64,000 bases of DNA from Oegoconia quadripuncta (GCA_949316235.1 OX438741.1:13083124-13147123), one strand, 5' to 3'; counted from the stretch's first letter, positions 30,255 through 39,806 are shown. The notes: generated from the sequence alone by a model not told the origin. Numbers and translations: made by a program.

Positions 30255-30580
30255 CCGCCTCCGTAGCTCAATGTAAACAACATTGGGTTTACGACTCGGA
30301 GGTCGCGGGTTCGATCCCCAGCGGGGTACATGTTTAAGTACTCGGTTTGGTTGGTGGTAGGGCATTTTAAATGTCCGCCTGGCTAGCTACCACCATCTTA
30401 TCTAAATATAAAGCAGGTATGTTAATAGCATTGTTGTGTTCCGGTTGTCAGAGATAAGGTAGCCAGTCCCCCAAATGTGTTGGGGTTTTCAGGTTAGTAC
30501 GCTTCCACCTTCGACCTCATCTTCACTTAACATCAGGTGTGATTGAGGTCAAGTACCAACCCGTTGTGGATAAAAAAAAA
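30255..30580 (+). mobile_element. SINE-B, full length
   Basis: Complete from CCGCCTCCGTAGCTCAATG to the A run at 30572-30580. Box B CGCGGGTTCGATCCCCAGCG is intact. A short deletion removes part of the TCTGCCGCCAAGCAGC segment. Confidence 0.9.
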
Positions 30581-30944
30581 TATTAATAATAATACCCCCT
30601 ATCCAATGCTACAAAAATCTCACGTCAACACAAAAGCCTTAATATTTTTTCGCTTTCGTTGGTATTTCCTGCGCGTGCCGACCATAAATTCGTGTAATAT
30701 AAACCGCGTGGTTTTCATTGCAAGCGAAACATATTGTGATGGAAACGTTAGTGAAATTGTACGTTATTCATTGGTGTGTCAGACCTTTATTTAAATAATT
30801 TTTATAATGTAGAATTTGGTCTGTTTTCCACTATATCGAGAAAATTTAAAGAAGAAAGAAAGTTATTTATTTTCATAACATTAATAGTAAAAGTTAGTAC
30901 AAATGGTGGTAACTAAACACAGGAACATTGGTTATCAAAAAAAA
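30581..30944. other. Unassigned stretch
   Basis: The frame at 30543-30794 starts inside the SINE-B and has no motif. Confidence 0.4.
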
Positions 30945-31275
30945 GGATTTTAAAAAAAACGACTTCAAAAAACCCGGAAAAAATAATTTTATTACTACTG
31001 CAATAATAATAACTGAAAAGTATAAAATAATAGACCAGAGCAGAATGTTCTTTATAGATAGATATACACTATTATATATAATGAGAATACAATACAATTT
31101 ATATGCTATACAATAATAGTTAGGTATAACAATGAAATAAAAAATATATACAATAGCTACTTTTTGAAGTCGGTGCCTGCCTAGCCTATAAAATACACAA
31201 TCAACAAAACAGTAAAAATATGCCCCGAATAAAGAACCTCTTCCTTTTTTGAAGTCGGTTAACAAAGGTATTTTC
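30945..31275. repeat. AT-rich repeat with inverted CGACTTCAAAAA ends
   Basis: AACGACTTCAAAAAACCCGG (30958) and CTTTTTGAAGTCGGTG (31163) are inverted. A second TTTTTTGAAGTCGGTTAA occurs at 31247 and a diverged one at 38025. This looks like debris of a dispersed insect repeat; class not assigned. The minus-strand frame at 30894-31277 is AT-driven. Confidence 0.4.
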
Positions 31276-31329
31276 ATACAATTTAAATATTCAATTAATT
31301 AAGTTATTACTGTTTACTTTCATTAGATT

Positions 31330-31470
31330 TATTTTGTAGGTACACTGGGTACATTTAAAATAGTCAAATTTTATATTGTTTAAGCTACTGCTTGTTCAAA
31401 AGGCTATTTACCCCTGAGAAGAACAAGCAAGAAATTCGAGGGGCTGTTCTTTAAAAACAGATTTTTATAT
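31330..31470 (-). mobile_element. Retroposon E, minus strand
   Basis: TTTTGTAGGTACACTGGGTA, then CTACTGCTTGTTC, GAGAAGAACAAGCAAGAAAT and GGGGCTGTTCTTT, complements the copy at 62075-62222. The TTTGA tail is absent. Confidence 0.6.
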
Positions 31471-31610
31471 TACAAAAAGGTTTTTATATTTCATTGTTTA
31501 GTGAAATAGTTGTCATGCGAACGAGCTGGTTATTTCCCTTGGAAATGTAGAATCATCCCTATGATTATCATCTAAATAGCTTGATATTTTATGCTTTCTT
31601 TTTTATGTAT

Positions 31611-32086
31611 ACAAATGCAAATGCTAATGCGAATGCTAATGCGAATGCGAATGCGAATGCGAATGCGAATGCGAATGCGAATGCGAATGCGAATGCGAAT
31701 GCGAATGCTAATGCTAATGCTAATGCTAATGCTAATGCTAATGCTAATGCTAATGCTAATGCTAATGCTAATGCTAATGCTAATGCTAATGCTAATGCTA
31801 ATGCTAATGCTAATGCTAATGCTAATGCTAATGCTAATGCTAATGCTAATGCTAATGCTAATGCTAATGCTAATGCTAATGCTAATGCTAATGCTAATGC
31901 TAATGCCAATGCCAATGCCAATGCCAATGCCAATGCCAATGCCAATGCCAATGCCAATGCCAATGCCAATGCCAATGCCAATGCTAATGCTAATGCTAAT
32001 AATGCTAATGCGAATGCAAATGCAAATGCAAATGCAAATGCAAATACAAATACAAATACAAATACACATATAAATACAAATACACT
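31611..32086. repeat. Hexanucleotide array, about 78 units in phased blocks
   Basis: Nearly uninterrupted 6-bp repeat AATGCN. From left to right: a mixed start, 11 units ATGCGA (31639-31704), 33 units ATGCTA (31705-31902), 13 units ATGCCA (31903-31980), 3 units ATGCTA, a 3-bp slip (ATA, 31999-32001), one each of ATGCTA and ATGCGA, 5 units ATGCAA, then ATACAA units. The right end grades into AAATACAAATACACTTTATT, the complement of a retroposon F tail. All long frames across it (for example 31581-32132, 31572-32069) exist only because no hexamer contains a stop. Confidence 0.97.
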
Positions 32087-32130
32087 TTATTGCACAACAG
32101 AAAATCTCTTTATCTTTATCCTACTAAGCT
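32087..32130 (-). mobile_element. Retroposon F 3' end, minus strand
   Basis: ACTTTATTGCACAACAGAAA is the complement of the TTTTCTGTTGTGCAATAAAG type of terminus seen at 8385. It supplies the TGTATT tail from which the hexamer array appears to have grown. Confidence 0.6.
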
Positions 32131-32396
32131 AAATTTTCAAAGCCAAATCAGCGCAAGTACATAGTGTAGCAATTGCCCCTAAATCAGACTGAGGTCGAGC
32201 TAAGTCGGCCGTAAAACTTAATGTTTCGTAAGTTTGCTTCTATCAAAGTAAACAAAAGTTTTAATTACGTATTTCATCAATTTATGGTTTGGAAATTTCT
32301 ATTTGGGCTATTTTAAACTTTGCTCGCAAAGGCGTAAGGTTGCGTCTGAATAATTTAGTAAAACTAACTTCAAAGTAAAATTGATAAATTATACTA
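32131..32396. other. Unassigned stretch left of the mariner
   Basis: Nothing recognised. It ends in TACTA at 32392-32396, where the mariner left end begins. Confidence 0.4.
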
Positions 32397-32431
32397 CTCT
32401 GTGTAAAAAGTATCGGGAATATGTCAATAAA
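32397..32431 (+). repeat. Mariner left terminal inverted repeat
   Basis: Contains GTATCGGGAATATGTCAATA. Compared with the right end it differs at five positions, including A/T within GGGAAT[A/T]TGTC. Confidence 0.9.
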
Positions 32432-32587
32432 GAGATCCGCGTAAAAGAGGTCGTTCTAATTTTTTTACTGCATGTTGGTAGCACTGTACTGATTTAGCGC
32501 GCAAAATTTGAGCGGGATCTGTCATTTAATTTGTTTTAAACTACACTTTTTGTTGGTCATAGTTTTGAGTCCTCGGCGATTTTTACA

Positions 32588-33661
32588 ATGGAAAATATTG
32601 TTGAACAAAGAGTGTGCCTTAAATTTTGTGTTTCAAATGATATTTCATGTGGTGAATCACTAAAAATGTTGCGAAATACCTACGGCGAATCGTGTATATC
32701 GAAAACAAGGGCTTATGAATGGTATAAGGCTTTTAAAGAAGGCCGAGAAGTAGTAGTAGACTTGCCTCGTTCTGGTAGACCTTCAACCGCTACGACCAAA
32801 GAAAACATCGACAGAATCAAGAAGCTAGTGCTCGAAAATCGACGTATGAGTCTGAGAGAGTTGGCTAGTGAGGTGAACATATCTTTTAAGTCCGTCCACA
32901 ACATTCTCATTGACATTTTAGGCATGAAACGCGTCGCCGCTCGACTAGTTCCAAAAGAGCTCAATTTTGTTCAAAAAGCGCAGCGAAAGCATGTCGCTGA
33001 AGACATGGTTTCCCGAGCTTCTACGGATCCGACCTTTATGAAACGTATAATAACTGGCGACGAGACATGGGTTTATGAGTACGACATGCAAACAAGCCAA
33101 CAGTCTTCAGAATGGCGTCTCGAAAACGCGCCGAAACCCAAAAAACCGCGGCAAAGTCGCTCCAAAATCAAGGTGATGCTGACAGTTTTTTTTGACTACC
33201 GTGGTGTGGTTCACTCCGAATTCCTTCCAGAGGGAGAAACAGTGAATAAAGAATATTATTTAGGCGTCATGAAGCGTTTGCGTGAGAGTATCCGCCGAAA
33301 ACGTCCAGATTTGTGGCAACACAACTCATGGATGCTGCACCATGATAATGCACCATCACACACAGCCATTATAGTGAAAGAGTTTTTAGCGAAAAATTCA
33401 ACAAAAGTTCTCGACCAAGCACCGTATTCACCTGATATGGCTCCGTCTGACTTTTTTTTATTTCCCAAGTTAAAATTACCACTTCGAGGAAAACGTTTTG
33501 AGTCGATAGAAGCCATAAAAGAAAATTCGCTGAATGAGCTAAAGGCCATACCGCAAATAGCCTATGAAAAATGTATGGAAGACTGGGTGAAGCGGTGGAG
33601 ATGTTGTATTGCAAGCGATGGGGCCTACTTTGAAGGCGATAAAATAAATTTAGATGAATAA
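32588..33661 (+). CDS. Mariner transposase, 357 aa, open frame
   Basis: Cut-and-paste transposase acting in the nucleus on the flanking inverted repeats. The N-terminal DNA-binding part has two helix-turn-helix-like segments (about residues 5-55 and 75-112, the second containing SLRELASEVNISFKSVHNIL). The linker motif RLVPKEL (119-125) corresponds to the family's WVPHEL. The DDE/D catalytic triad is D158 (TGDETWVY), D253 (HHDNAPSHTA) and D288 (YSPDMAPSDFF), with 34 residues between the last two, which defines DD34D. The C-terminus ends CCIASDGAYFEGDKIN. The frame is uninterrupted and slightly longer than the usual 340-350 residues. The start ATG at 32588 follows a 5' leader with no earlier in-frame ATG seen. 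All three acidic residues are present, so activity is possible. Sub-family not assigned with confidence. Confidence 0.96.
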   Translation: MENIVEQRVCLKFCVSNDISCGESLKMLRNTYGESCISKTRAYEWYKAFKEGREVVVDLPRSGRPSTATTKENIDRIKKLVLENRRMSLRELASEVNISFKSVHNILIDILGMKRVAARLVPKELNFVQKAQRKHVAEDMVSRASTDPTFMKRIITGDETWVYEYDMQTSQQSSEWRLENAPKPKKPRQSRSKIKVMLTVFFDYRGVVHSEFLPEGETVNKEYYLGVMKRLRESIRRKRPDLWQHNSWMLHHDNAPSHTAIIVKEFLAKNSTKVLDQAPYSPDMAPSDFFLFPKLKLPLRGKRFESIEAIKENSLNELKAIPQIAYEKCMEDWVKRWRCCIASDGAYFEGDKINLDE

Positions 33662-33675
33662 TTTGTATTTTTTGT

Positions 33676-33710
33676 TTTATTGACAAATTCCCGATACTTA
33701 GTACACTGAA
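33676..33710 (-). repeat. Mariner right terminal inverted repeat
   Basis: TTTATTGACAAATTCCCGAT, then ACTTAGTACACTGAA. The transposase stop codon lies 14 bp to the left. Confidence 0.9.
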
Positions 33711-33739
33711 TGTATATACCTAATATATGAGTTTATTGA

Positions 33740-33895
33740 CATTCCAGTAAGGATGTACTTTTAACTTCCTGTAATCTTAAAGGCCGTGATTTTTTGCCCT
33801 TGAGTATTTGTCAGTGATAGTAAAAGGATTATTTCTAACAAATCCATAGCTTGCTTTAGATATATTATAAGTATTTAGTAATAAAAACCTGGTTA
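33740..33895 (+). repeat. Repeat H
   Basis: TTTTAACTTCCTGTAATCTT, GGCCGTGATTTTTTGC, TAGCTTGCTTTAGATATA and TATTTAGTAATAAAA recur, on the minus strand, at 59745-59912 and in part at 56815-56880 and 57440-57505. Noncoding; class unknown. Confidence 0.55.
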
Positions 33896-34309
33896 CCCGA
33901 GATACAGGGTCACCTAGATCAAAATCAAAATCAAAATATTTTTAGTTCGGGCACCAATTCTCTCCATAACATTGCTGTTGTAAGAATACCCTAGAATAAT
34001 TCCCCCGCGACCCGTGCACCCACTGGCTTCACCCACCGGTGGGTGTAGGGGTAATTCCTGTTTACCCGTGTACCCACTGCGATATGGTTGGATTTAATTA
34101 TCGATGAAAAAAATAAAATAATAATACGATAAGTCAATTTGTTTATTAAAACTAACAAACTAAAGAAAACTGGATTTATCGTAATTTGTCTAAAAAATGA
34201 CCAACGCTTACTCATTTGTTTTTAAGAATACCCACTAAGTGTTTTGTTATGGAAGGAAAAAAATAAATAATTTACTTACTTACTTATTTAGTAATAAAAC
34301 ATAGACTAT
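33896..34309. other. Unassigned stretch
   Basis: Holds a TCAAAATCAAAATCAAAATA run at 33919, like the tail of family E, and GTAATAAAACATAGACTA at 34291 from repeat H. Nothing else recognised. Confidence 0.4.
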
Positions 34310-34745
34310 TCACAACCCATGCTGAGTTGGAGACCTTTTTGACTCCACCTTGCGACACCGACAATAAGATGGCAAACAGAATGTTATTTTTTGTATGTGT
34401 CTCGACTGTGTAATATTTGTATCTGATTGTTTGTGTCACCCTCAGGTTTCAGCAGAATACCAGTGTTTTGCCCGCCTTGGGCAAATCCATGCACTGAGCT
34501 GTAGCCTTTTTGTATACTGCGGCAGACACATAATATTAAATTTGTTTGTTTCTGTACTTGTGTTTTATTGTTTTAGTTGTATTTTTCATATGTAAACGTA
34601 TGTTCTCCTTTTGTACAATAAAGTGTATTTGTATTGTATTGTATTGTAAAGTTTGTTATGTGTGTGTACATGGATGCAAATAAATGCTTATCTATCTATC
34701 TATCTATCATGAGATGGGTTTAAATAAAATTTTCTTTCTTTCTTT
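34310..34745 (+). mobile_element. Retroposon G with two tail-type insertions
   Basis: GCTGAGTTGGAGACCTTTTT, GACTCCACCTTGCGACACCG, GGCAAACAGAATG and TTGTTTGTGTCA, then after an interruption TCATGAGATGGGTTTAAATA and a TTTC tail. The minus-strand copy at 46703-46880 has the same sequence without interruption, so 34439-34706 is an insertion. Confidence 0.75.
34439..34706 (+). mobile_element. Retroposon F plus ATCT-tailed retroposon, inserted in G
   Basis: The first unit (GCACTGAGCTGTAGCCTTTT, TTTCTGTACTTGTGTTTTAT, GTACAATAAAGTGTATTTG) ends in TTGTA repeats at about 34649. The second (GTGTGTACATGGATGCAAAT, then ATCTATCTATCTATCTATC) follows directly. TCA at 34436-34438 and 34707-34709 bounds the pair. 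Confidence 0.7.
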
Positions 34746-34752
34746 CTCTCTA

Positions 34753-34930
34753 TTAGATTAAAATTGCCACTGTGAATTTCATTGTGTTGGAGAATGTACC
34801 TACTTAGAACTCCTGCAACTATTTTCAAAAAAATCGATCAATAACTTATTTATATTGTTAGAAAATTATTTGAGAAGATCTTACCATCTTTTACAACGCA
34901 ATGAAGTTCACAGTGGTAACTTTAATTTAA
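34753..34930. mobile_element. 178-bp MITE-like inverted-repeat unit
   Basis: Ends at 34753-34789 and 34894-34930 are inverted copies (about 32 of 37), containing CCACTGTGAA[T/C]TTCATTG, with TA on both outer sides. A related right end (GTGGTAATTTTAATTTAATA) lies at 56790-56812. In both places it is followed by repeat H text, so it may instead be part of a larger repeat. Confidence 0.55.
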
Positions 34931-35010
34931 TATTGTAGGTTTCAAAACAAATACCTATACTATATCTAAAGCAAGCTGAATGGTTAGAATAGATTTTTTT
35001 TATATATTAA

Positions 35011-35264
35011 TAATAAATATCCTTGACACAGCGCCATCTAGTTCCACAGTAAGCAACTATAGGCTTGAGTTGTGGATACCAGATGGTTAATATACTACAT
35101 AAATACATTATTTTTTTGGTAAATAAATACTTATTATAAATGAAAACATCCATAACTCGGGTACACATGTCCGTATTCATCACACAAACATGTGCCCCTA
35201 GCGGGATTCGAACCCGCAACCTTTTGGTATAGTGGTCAGAGTTGCTAACCATTACACCAAACAT
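35011..35264 (-). mobile_element. SINE-C, full length
   Basis: The minus-strand head at right has box B GCGGGTTCGAATCCCGCTAG, CCAAAAGG, and ACTCTGACCACTATACC in complement. The tail AATAATAAATATCC is at left. Confidence 0.88.
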
Positions 35265-35439
35265 ATTCCAGTACTGATGAGTACTCTACCCTTCTACAAA
35301 AAAATAATAGCTTCAAGACAAAAAATTAATGTTACGCCACAAAAAATACGTAAAATAAGGTAGTCAGAGATACCCAAACATTAGTGTTTGGGTGTTCTTG
35401 AAATAACTTCCACGGTTCGGTTTGGGAAATATGCAGAGC

Positions 35440-35890
35440 ATAGGTGACAGGGGGCGAGCCATCGGCGATGTAGCCGCCGGACGCGACCCGGGAGAGGATG
35501 ACACCCCCCGGAGCGACCGGGGGGGTGTCGTGATGCACGACAGCGTCCCCCGCGGAGGGCGCGCTAGCCGCCCTCTGGGTACGGGCCTCCCTTTGCAAGG
35601 GGAGGAGGGGCGAGGGGGGACCTGGAGCCGCTTATGCGTTCTCAGGTCCTCCCTACTACCGAAGAAGGTCGCCGCGGGGGTTTAGTGGGTATAGGGAGGG
35701 GAGTCCCACATAACCGTCTCGCCGTCCCCCAGGCGAGCTGTACGGTTAATGCGTTCTTCCGCGGGGGGGGGGGTGATCCATCGCCGTTAAAACGAGCAAA
35801 TCTATAGACGTTTTTTGGTGGAAAGTCCCGTAGTCGCCTTTGACGAAACCCACGGGAAGAGACGGTTTGGATCTATTCTTTTGTTTCACC
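35440..35890 (+). repeat. GC-rich repeat, probable retroelement 3' region
   Basis: Very GC- and CpG-rich from about 35445 to 35790 (GCCGCCGGACGCGACCCGGG, CCCCCGCGGAGGGCGCGC). It is followed by AAAGTCCCGTAGTCGCC, CCCACGGGAAGAGACGG and TTCTTTT, a terminus shared with 20395-20480. The 87-codon frame at 35422-35685 lacks a recognisable domain. The abrupt composition change against AT-rich flanks supports a foreign insertion. Confidence 0.5.
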
Positions 35891-36114
35891 TAAATGTTAT
35901 TATTGTAAATTGAAACGTAAAGCTATTTTCTTTATTGTATTGTACAAATTGAAGGTTAATCGTTACATTTTTTTACATACATTGCCATAATATATAAAGC
36001 ATACATACATACATAAAGTCACGCCTGTTTCTAGTAGCGGTAGGCAGACCACAGACTTGCTACGATCGTGACACACCTCTTTTTCTTCACTTACTCTCAT
36101 AATTATTACTATTA
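35891..36114. other. Unassigned stretch
   Basis: An AT-rich spacer followed by a GTAGCGGTAGGCAGACCACA segment of unknown origin. Confidence 0.35.
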
Positions 36115-36207
36115 GCACCGTATTCACCATACAAACATATACCCCTAGCGGGATTCGAACCCGCAACCTTTTGGTCAAAGTCCAAGTTTCTAACTACTAC
36201 ACCAAAG
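36115..36207 (-). mobile_element. SINE-C head
   Basis: Contains CATATACCCCTAGCGGGATT, CGAACCCGCAACCTTTTGG and CTAACTACTACACCAAAG. The tail region is missing at left. Confidence 0.8.
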
Positions 36208-36399
36208 ATTATATATTTGCGATATCGTTTATAAAAGTATAATAATTGGTACGGAACCCTAAAACAAAGTAAACCTTTGATAAGTGTTGATGGACGCAAA
36301 ATGACATTGACCAAGCAATTTCCGTCCTAATTGCGGGACCTTGAACACTCTAATGAGACCCTGAAACCGAAAGGTTTCATTTAGTTCCTTATGGTGCCT
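36208..36399. other. Unassigned stretch
   Basis: Nothing recognised. Confidence 0.4.
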
Positions 36400-37022
36400 T
36401 TTAATTAGGTCCGATTTTTGAGCAATTACAAAGGGTTACTGAATATTTAAATTCAGGGCGATTTCTTGGGGTTTCCGAAAAAGGATAACAATAGTTTTTT
36501 TTATATTCTTGAATTTTTTGAGGCTTACTTTGAGGATCGGCCAGGATGCTGTGAAATACACCTACGTTGACTCTACACAATTTTAAGAGTTCAAACAAAT
36601 GTTGTCTTTCCGTACGATTCCGATTACATTCAAATAGTATGTGGTCCAATGAGTGGAATGATGGGGCACGAAGTGCCTGAATTTATTTGAATTTTGAATA
36701 ATAGTTTAGCTTGAAGAGCTTTTAGGTAGGAATTTAAAAGGGACTATGAAATGAATTCTTTTATTTTTATATTTAACAAATTAATTATATTTCGACTTAA
36801 ATTACAAATAAATTACATAAATTTACAAGTTTGAAGACAAAGCGGCAAGAGTGAGTGGTGAACGATAGGACAGTCAAAAAAGGAAAGAAGGAAAAAACAG
36901 TTCCACACAACTCACAATTAGGTGAGCTAATATTATTCATATACGCAAACTTATTTAGAGGCAAATGACCGGATCTAAGTCTATGCGCAATCTTTACTAA
37001 ATTTCTATTCATCCATACCACT
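36400..37022 (-). pseudogene. LINE post-RNase H tail, interrupted
   Basis: The minus strand encodes KIAHRLRSGHLPLNKFAYMN, then SPNCELCG (near 36880-37000). After about 210 bp of AT-rich intervening sequence comes MDHILFECNRNRTERQHLFE, then LCRVNVGVFHSILADPQSKP (36490-36650). Together these form the C-terminal RLRSGH..C..CG...H.LFEC segment of an RNase H-type non-LTR element, split by an insertion. Confidence 0.7.
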
Positions 37023-37053
37023 CACCATACCATACCATACCATACCATACAGC
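37023..37053. repeat. Pentanucleotide repeat
   Basis: About five copies of CCATA/ACCAT (CACCATACCATACCATACC). Too short to classify further. Confidence 0.8.
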
Positions 37054-37093
37054 CATAGGAGTCGGTGAGGCTCACACTGAAATACGAAATTCC

Positions 37094-37576
37094 TTTTTTT
37101 TTTTTTTTTTTTTTATATGAGAGGGCGGCAAACGAGCATGCGGGTCACCTGATGGAAAGCAATCACCGCCGCCCATGGACACCCGCAACACCAAAAGGGT
37201 CACAGATGCGTTGCCGGCCTTTGAGGAAGGTGTAGGCTCGTTTCTTGAAGGTTCCAATGTCGTACTCGTTCGGGAATACCGCTGCCGGAAGTCCGTTCCA
37301 CAGGGTGGTCGTCCGTGGTAAGAAGTTTCTTGAGAAACGTACAGTGGTAGACTTACACTCATCCAGGTGATGTGGATGGAAATTTAATTTACGACGAGAA
37401 GTGCATCGGTTAAATTGAGCAGCGGGTATTAGCTCGAACAGTTCTTCAGAACACTCCCCATGAAATATGCGATAGAGAATGCAGAGGGATGCGACGTCTC
37501 TTCGCAACGCCAGGGGATCCAGTCGGTCAGTGAGACTTTCTTGGCCGACAATTCGGACTGCGCGACGTTGAACGTC
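37094..37576 (-). pseudogene. LINE-1 3' third
   Basis: The minus strand has an open C-terminal segment from about 37507 to the stop at 37163: [45 protein letters not shown]. It is preceded by [20 protein letters not shown] in the same frame, then the 3' UTR and a T run (A run on the minus strand) at 37094-37113. 5'-truncated insertion with no lesions seen in the retained part. Confidence 0.88.
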
Positions 37577-37698
37577 CTTTCTCTTGAAGGATAAAAACTT
37601 CGTTGTAAGTCAGTCTGTCAAGACCCCTTTTCCCAAGAACGCATGGAGGTATGAAATTGAAATTAATATCAAATATTTATGCCGCAATTTTGAATGTA
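37577..37698. other. Unassigned short stretch
   Basis: Nothing recognised. Confidence 0.35.
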
Positions 37699-38000
37699 TA
37701 TGGTTTCCGGGTCAGTACGCTTCCACCTTCGGCCTCATCTTCACTTACTTTCGATCCCCAGCGGGGTACATGTTTAGTACTCGGTTTGGTTGGTGGTAGG
37801 GCATTTTAAATGTCTGCCTGGCTAGCTACCACCATGCAAAACAGCAATGTTAATAGCATTGGTTGTGTTCCGGTAATTAGCGGTAAGATAGCCAGGCCCC
37901 CAAATAGTTGGGGTTTCTAGGACAGTATGCTTCCAACTTCGGCCTCATCTTCACTTAACATCAGGTGTGAAGTGCTAAACCGTTTTGCATTAAAAAAAAA
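37699..38000 (+). mobile_element. Two SINE-B pieces joined head-to-tail
   Basis: 37699-37748 is the late body (TTTCCGGGTCAGTACGCTTC, CATCTTCACTTA). It joins at 37750 a copy starting inside box B (TTCGATCCCCAGCGGGG) and running to the A run at 37991-38000. This looks like a recombination or tandem junction between SINE-B copies. Confidence 0.78.
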
Positions 38001-38100
38001 TACAGTCGAATTGAGAACTTCTCCTTTTTTTGAAATCGGTTAAAAAGGGTACAGGTATCATTTATTAAACGAGTAATAAATAAAATATACTTTTACATTA

Positions 38101-38168
38101 CTTGGGTACACGGGCCCGTATTCAATATACAAACATATGACACTATCGGGATTCGAACGCGCGACCCT
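38101..38168 (-). mobile_element. SINE-C head fragment
   Basis: TTGGGTACACGGGCCCGTAT, CAAACATATG, CGGGATTCGAACGCGCGA. Box B is partly changed. Confidence 0.65.
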
Positions 38169-38350
38169 TCAAATTCATTTCAAATTTAAAAATACTTTTA
38201 TTTCGTAAGTTCTAACAATAACATTTGAAATCGTAATGACGTACAATTATCGTTCAATCCCAAGGCAGACTCCCCGGCGAAGAACGAGCAAGAAACTCAG
38301 AGGTAGCTCTTTTTAAATAAGTATTTTTACAATTTGTGATTCGGCAAGAA
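38169..38350 (-). mobile_element. Retroposon E, minus strand
   Basis: TACTTTTATTTCGTAAGTTC, GAACGAGCAAGAAACTCAG, GTAGCTCTTTTTAAATAAG match 20540-20700. Confidence 0.6.
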
Positions 38351-39146
38351 AAAAAAGAAGAAATTAATAGACTGGATTTCGCCTAGCGATTCATGTCCAC
38401 GCATTCGAAGTCGTGAATTTTCTCAGTGACCAATGAATATTGAGGCGTTGATTACAACTCTAAGCTCCACAGCGTAGCTAGATTTTTATAACGAATTATG
38501 TTTTCAAAAATCGCTAGCGTCCATCCCCAAATGGCTTGGAAACAAGTGAGCATGTGATTGCTTTTTCATTGCAATCTGCCACACGCGGTGGCCGTTTTTA
38601 AAGTGAAATTTATTCCATTTTCACCGCACGAAATTTTGGACCTGCGGCTTAATATAAAGGGTAAATAGTGGAATAGCAGCAAAATCCGGGCGAATTTATA
38701 CGCAGCTTCGAATGTTAGCCTTTTATGTTTAAAAGGCGAAGTTCTCTCATTACCAGTACTAGAATTGTTTAGTTTTGCATGGTTTATTTTTTATTTTCAA
38801 GAACACGGTACAAATTATCATCTCAATTGGAATAAAATACAGTTCGACGTATTCTGCCATTGCAGGCGTGAAAATATTAATATGAGTATGTGCAGTTACA
38901 CAAAGGAGCCTATTCACACTACAACAATGGAAAGTAATTGTTGTGGACTTTTTGGACCTGGCTGATGCTGGCTGACTAGTCTATGACAGAGACGGAAGAA
39001 GACAGGACAAAGGACGGTCGATGACGAGACGGTGACCTGACGGGCGTGCAAATTGTGCTTTTTGTTAAAATATTAATAAATATAGTGTTTTATACTTGAC
39101 CGCGCCCTGCCTTTCCTTAATAGTAATGTACTCAACAATAATTATT
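38351..39146. other. Unassigned stretch
   Basis: No element recognised. 38990-39090 has a GACGG-rich patch and AATAAATATAGTG, possibly a transcript end. Confidence 0.35.
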
Positions 39147-39225
39147 TATTCATCATCATCATATCAGCCGAAAGGCGTCCACTGCTGGACAGAGGCCCAC
39201 TTTCCCTTCCCCAAAGATCAAATCA
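39147..39225 (-). mobile_element. RTE-like 3' end
   Basis: TCATCATCATCATATCAGCC, GGCGTCCACTGCTGGACAGA, GGCC complement the terminus at 48580-48612. Confidence 0.65.
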
Positions 39226-39806
39226 AATCAAATATATTTATTAATTCAAATGGTACATGGAAACATAGAATATACATAATAATACTGAATGGCAACTGTA
39301 CCACTAGTGCCTTAACTAAGAAAATCCTGTGTTTCAGGCGAAGCTAGGGCTTCTATAAATTAAAATAATATAACCATCTGTACGTACAAACTAGATATCT
39401 ATAAATAAAGCAGGTATACAGAATAAATCTATGCTTAAAGGCTACTTCAGACAGACAATAACTTCTCTGTATTCTCGTAGGACAAATTTTGAAGAAATTT
39501 TTGCAGTATGTTGTTAAGTGAGTAGATAAAGTTAGTTATATTTTAAAAGAAAGGGGTCTATACCGCTAATATTGCAGTATCTGAGCCGTTTTTGATTACA
39601 GTCTTGTATGTTTAGTTCATCGACGATAATATTCATTACCAGACTATTTCTCGCATATATTAGATCTACTTATTCTTATTATCAAGAATGTCGAAATTAT
39701 CATTAATATAAAAAACATCGTATTTCCATGTTATAAATGTCAAAAAATTCCGGAAATACAAAGGAAGTCAAATTATCGTGTAAACGAAATTTATTTCGTT
39801 ATTTCG
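39226..39806. other. Unassigned stretch
   Basis: Begins with ATCAAATCAAATCAAATATA, likely the tail complement of a family E-type element. The remainder is not recognised. Confidence 0.35.

Larger units (their letters stand above)
32397..33710 (+). mobile_element. Mariner (DD34D) transposon, apparently complete
   Basis: A 1314-bp unit bounded by inverted repeats at 32397-32431 and 33676-33710. They match at 30 of 35 positions, with core AAGTATCGGGAAT and TGTCAATAAA. The left end is preceded by TA (32395-32396), the usual mariner target. The right end is followed by TG then TATA, so the second TA has either mutated or lies a few bases out. Length, repeat size and a single open transposase frame fit an autonomous mariner. 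It lies about 310 bp right of the hexamer array. Confidence 0.93.

Noticed and set aside
30894..31277. 127-codon minus-strand frame rich in Ile, Tyr and Phe
   Set aside because: Composition reflects AT-rich repeat sequence. It could be misread as a membrane protein, but there is no conserved motif.
31572..32132. Long open frames on both strands (up to 183 codons, for example an Asn-Ala repeat protein)
   Set aside because: They arise only because the hexanucleotide array contains no stop codon in most frames. No start context, no flanking coding signal.
35422..35685. 87-codon frame in GC-rich sequence
   Set aside because: High GC content lengthens random frames. The overlapping minus-strand frame is similar in length and neither matches a known domain.
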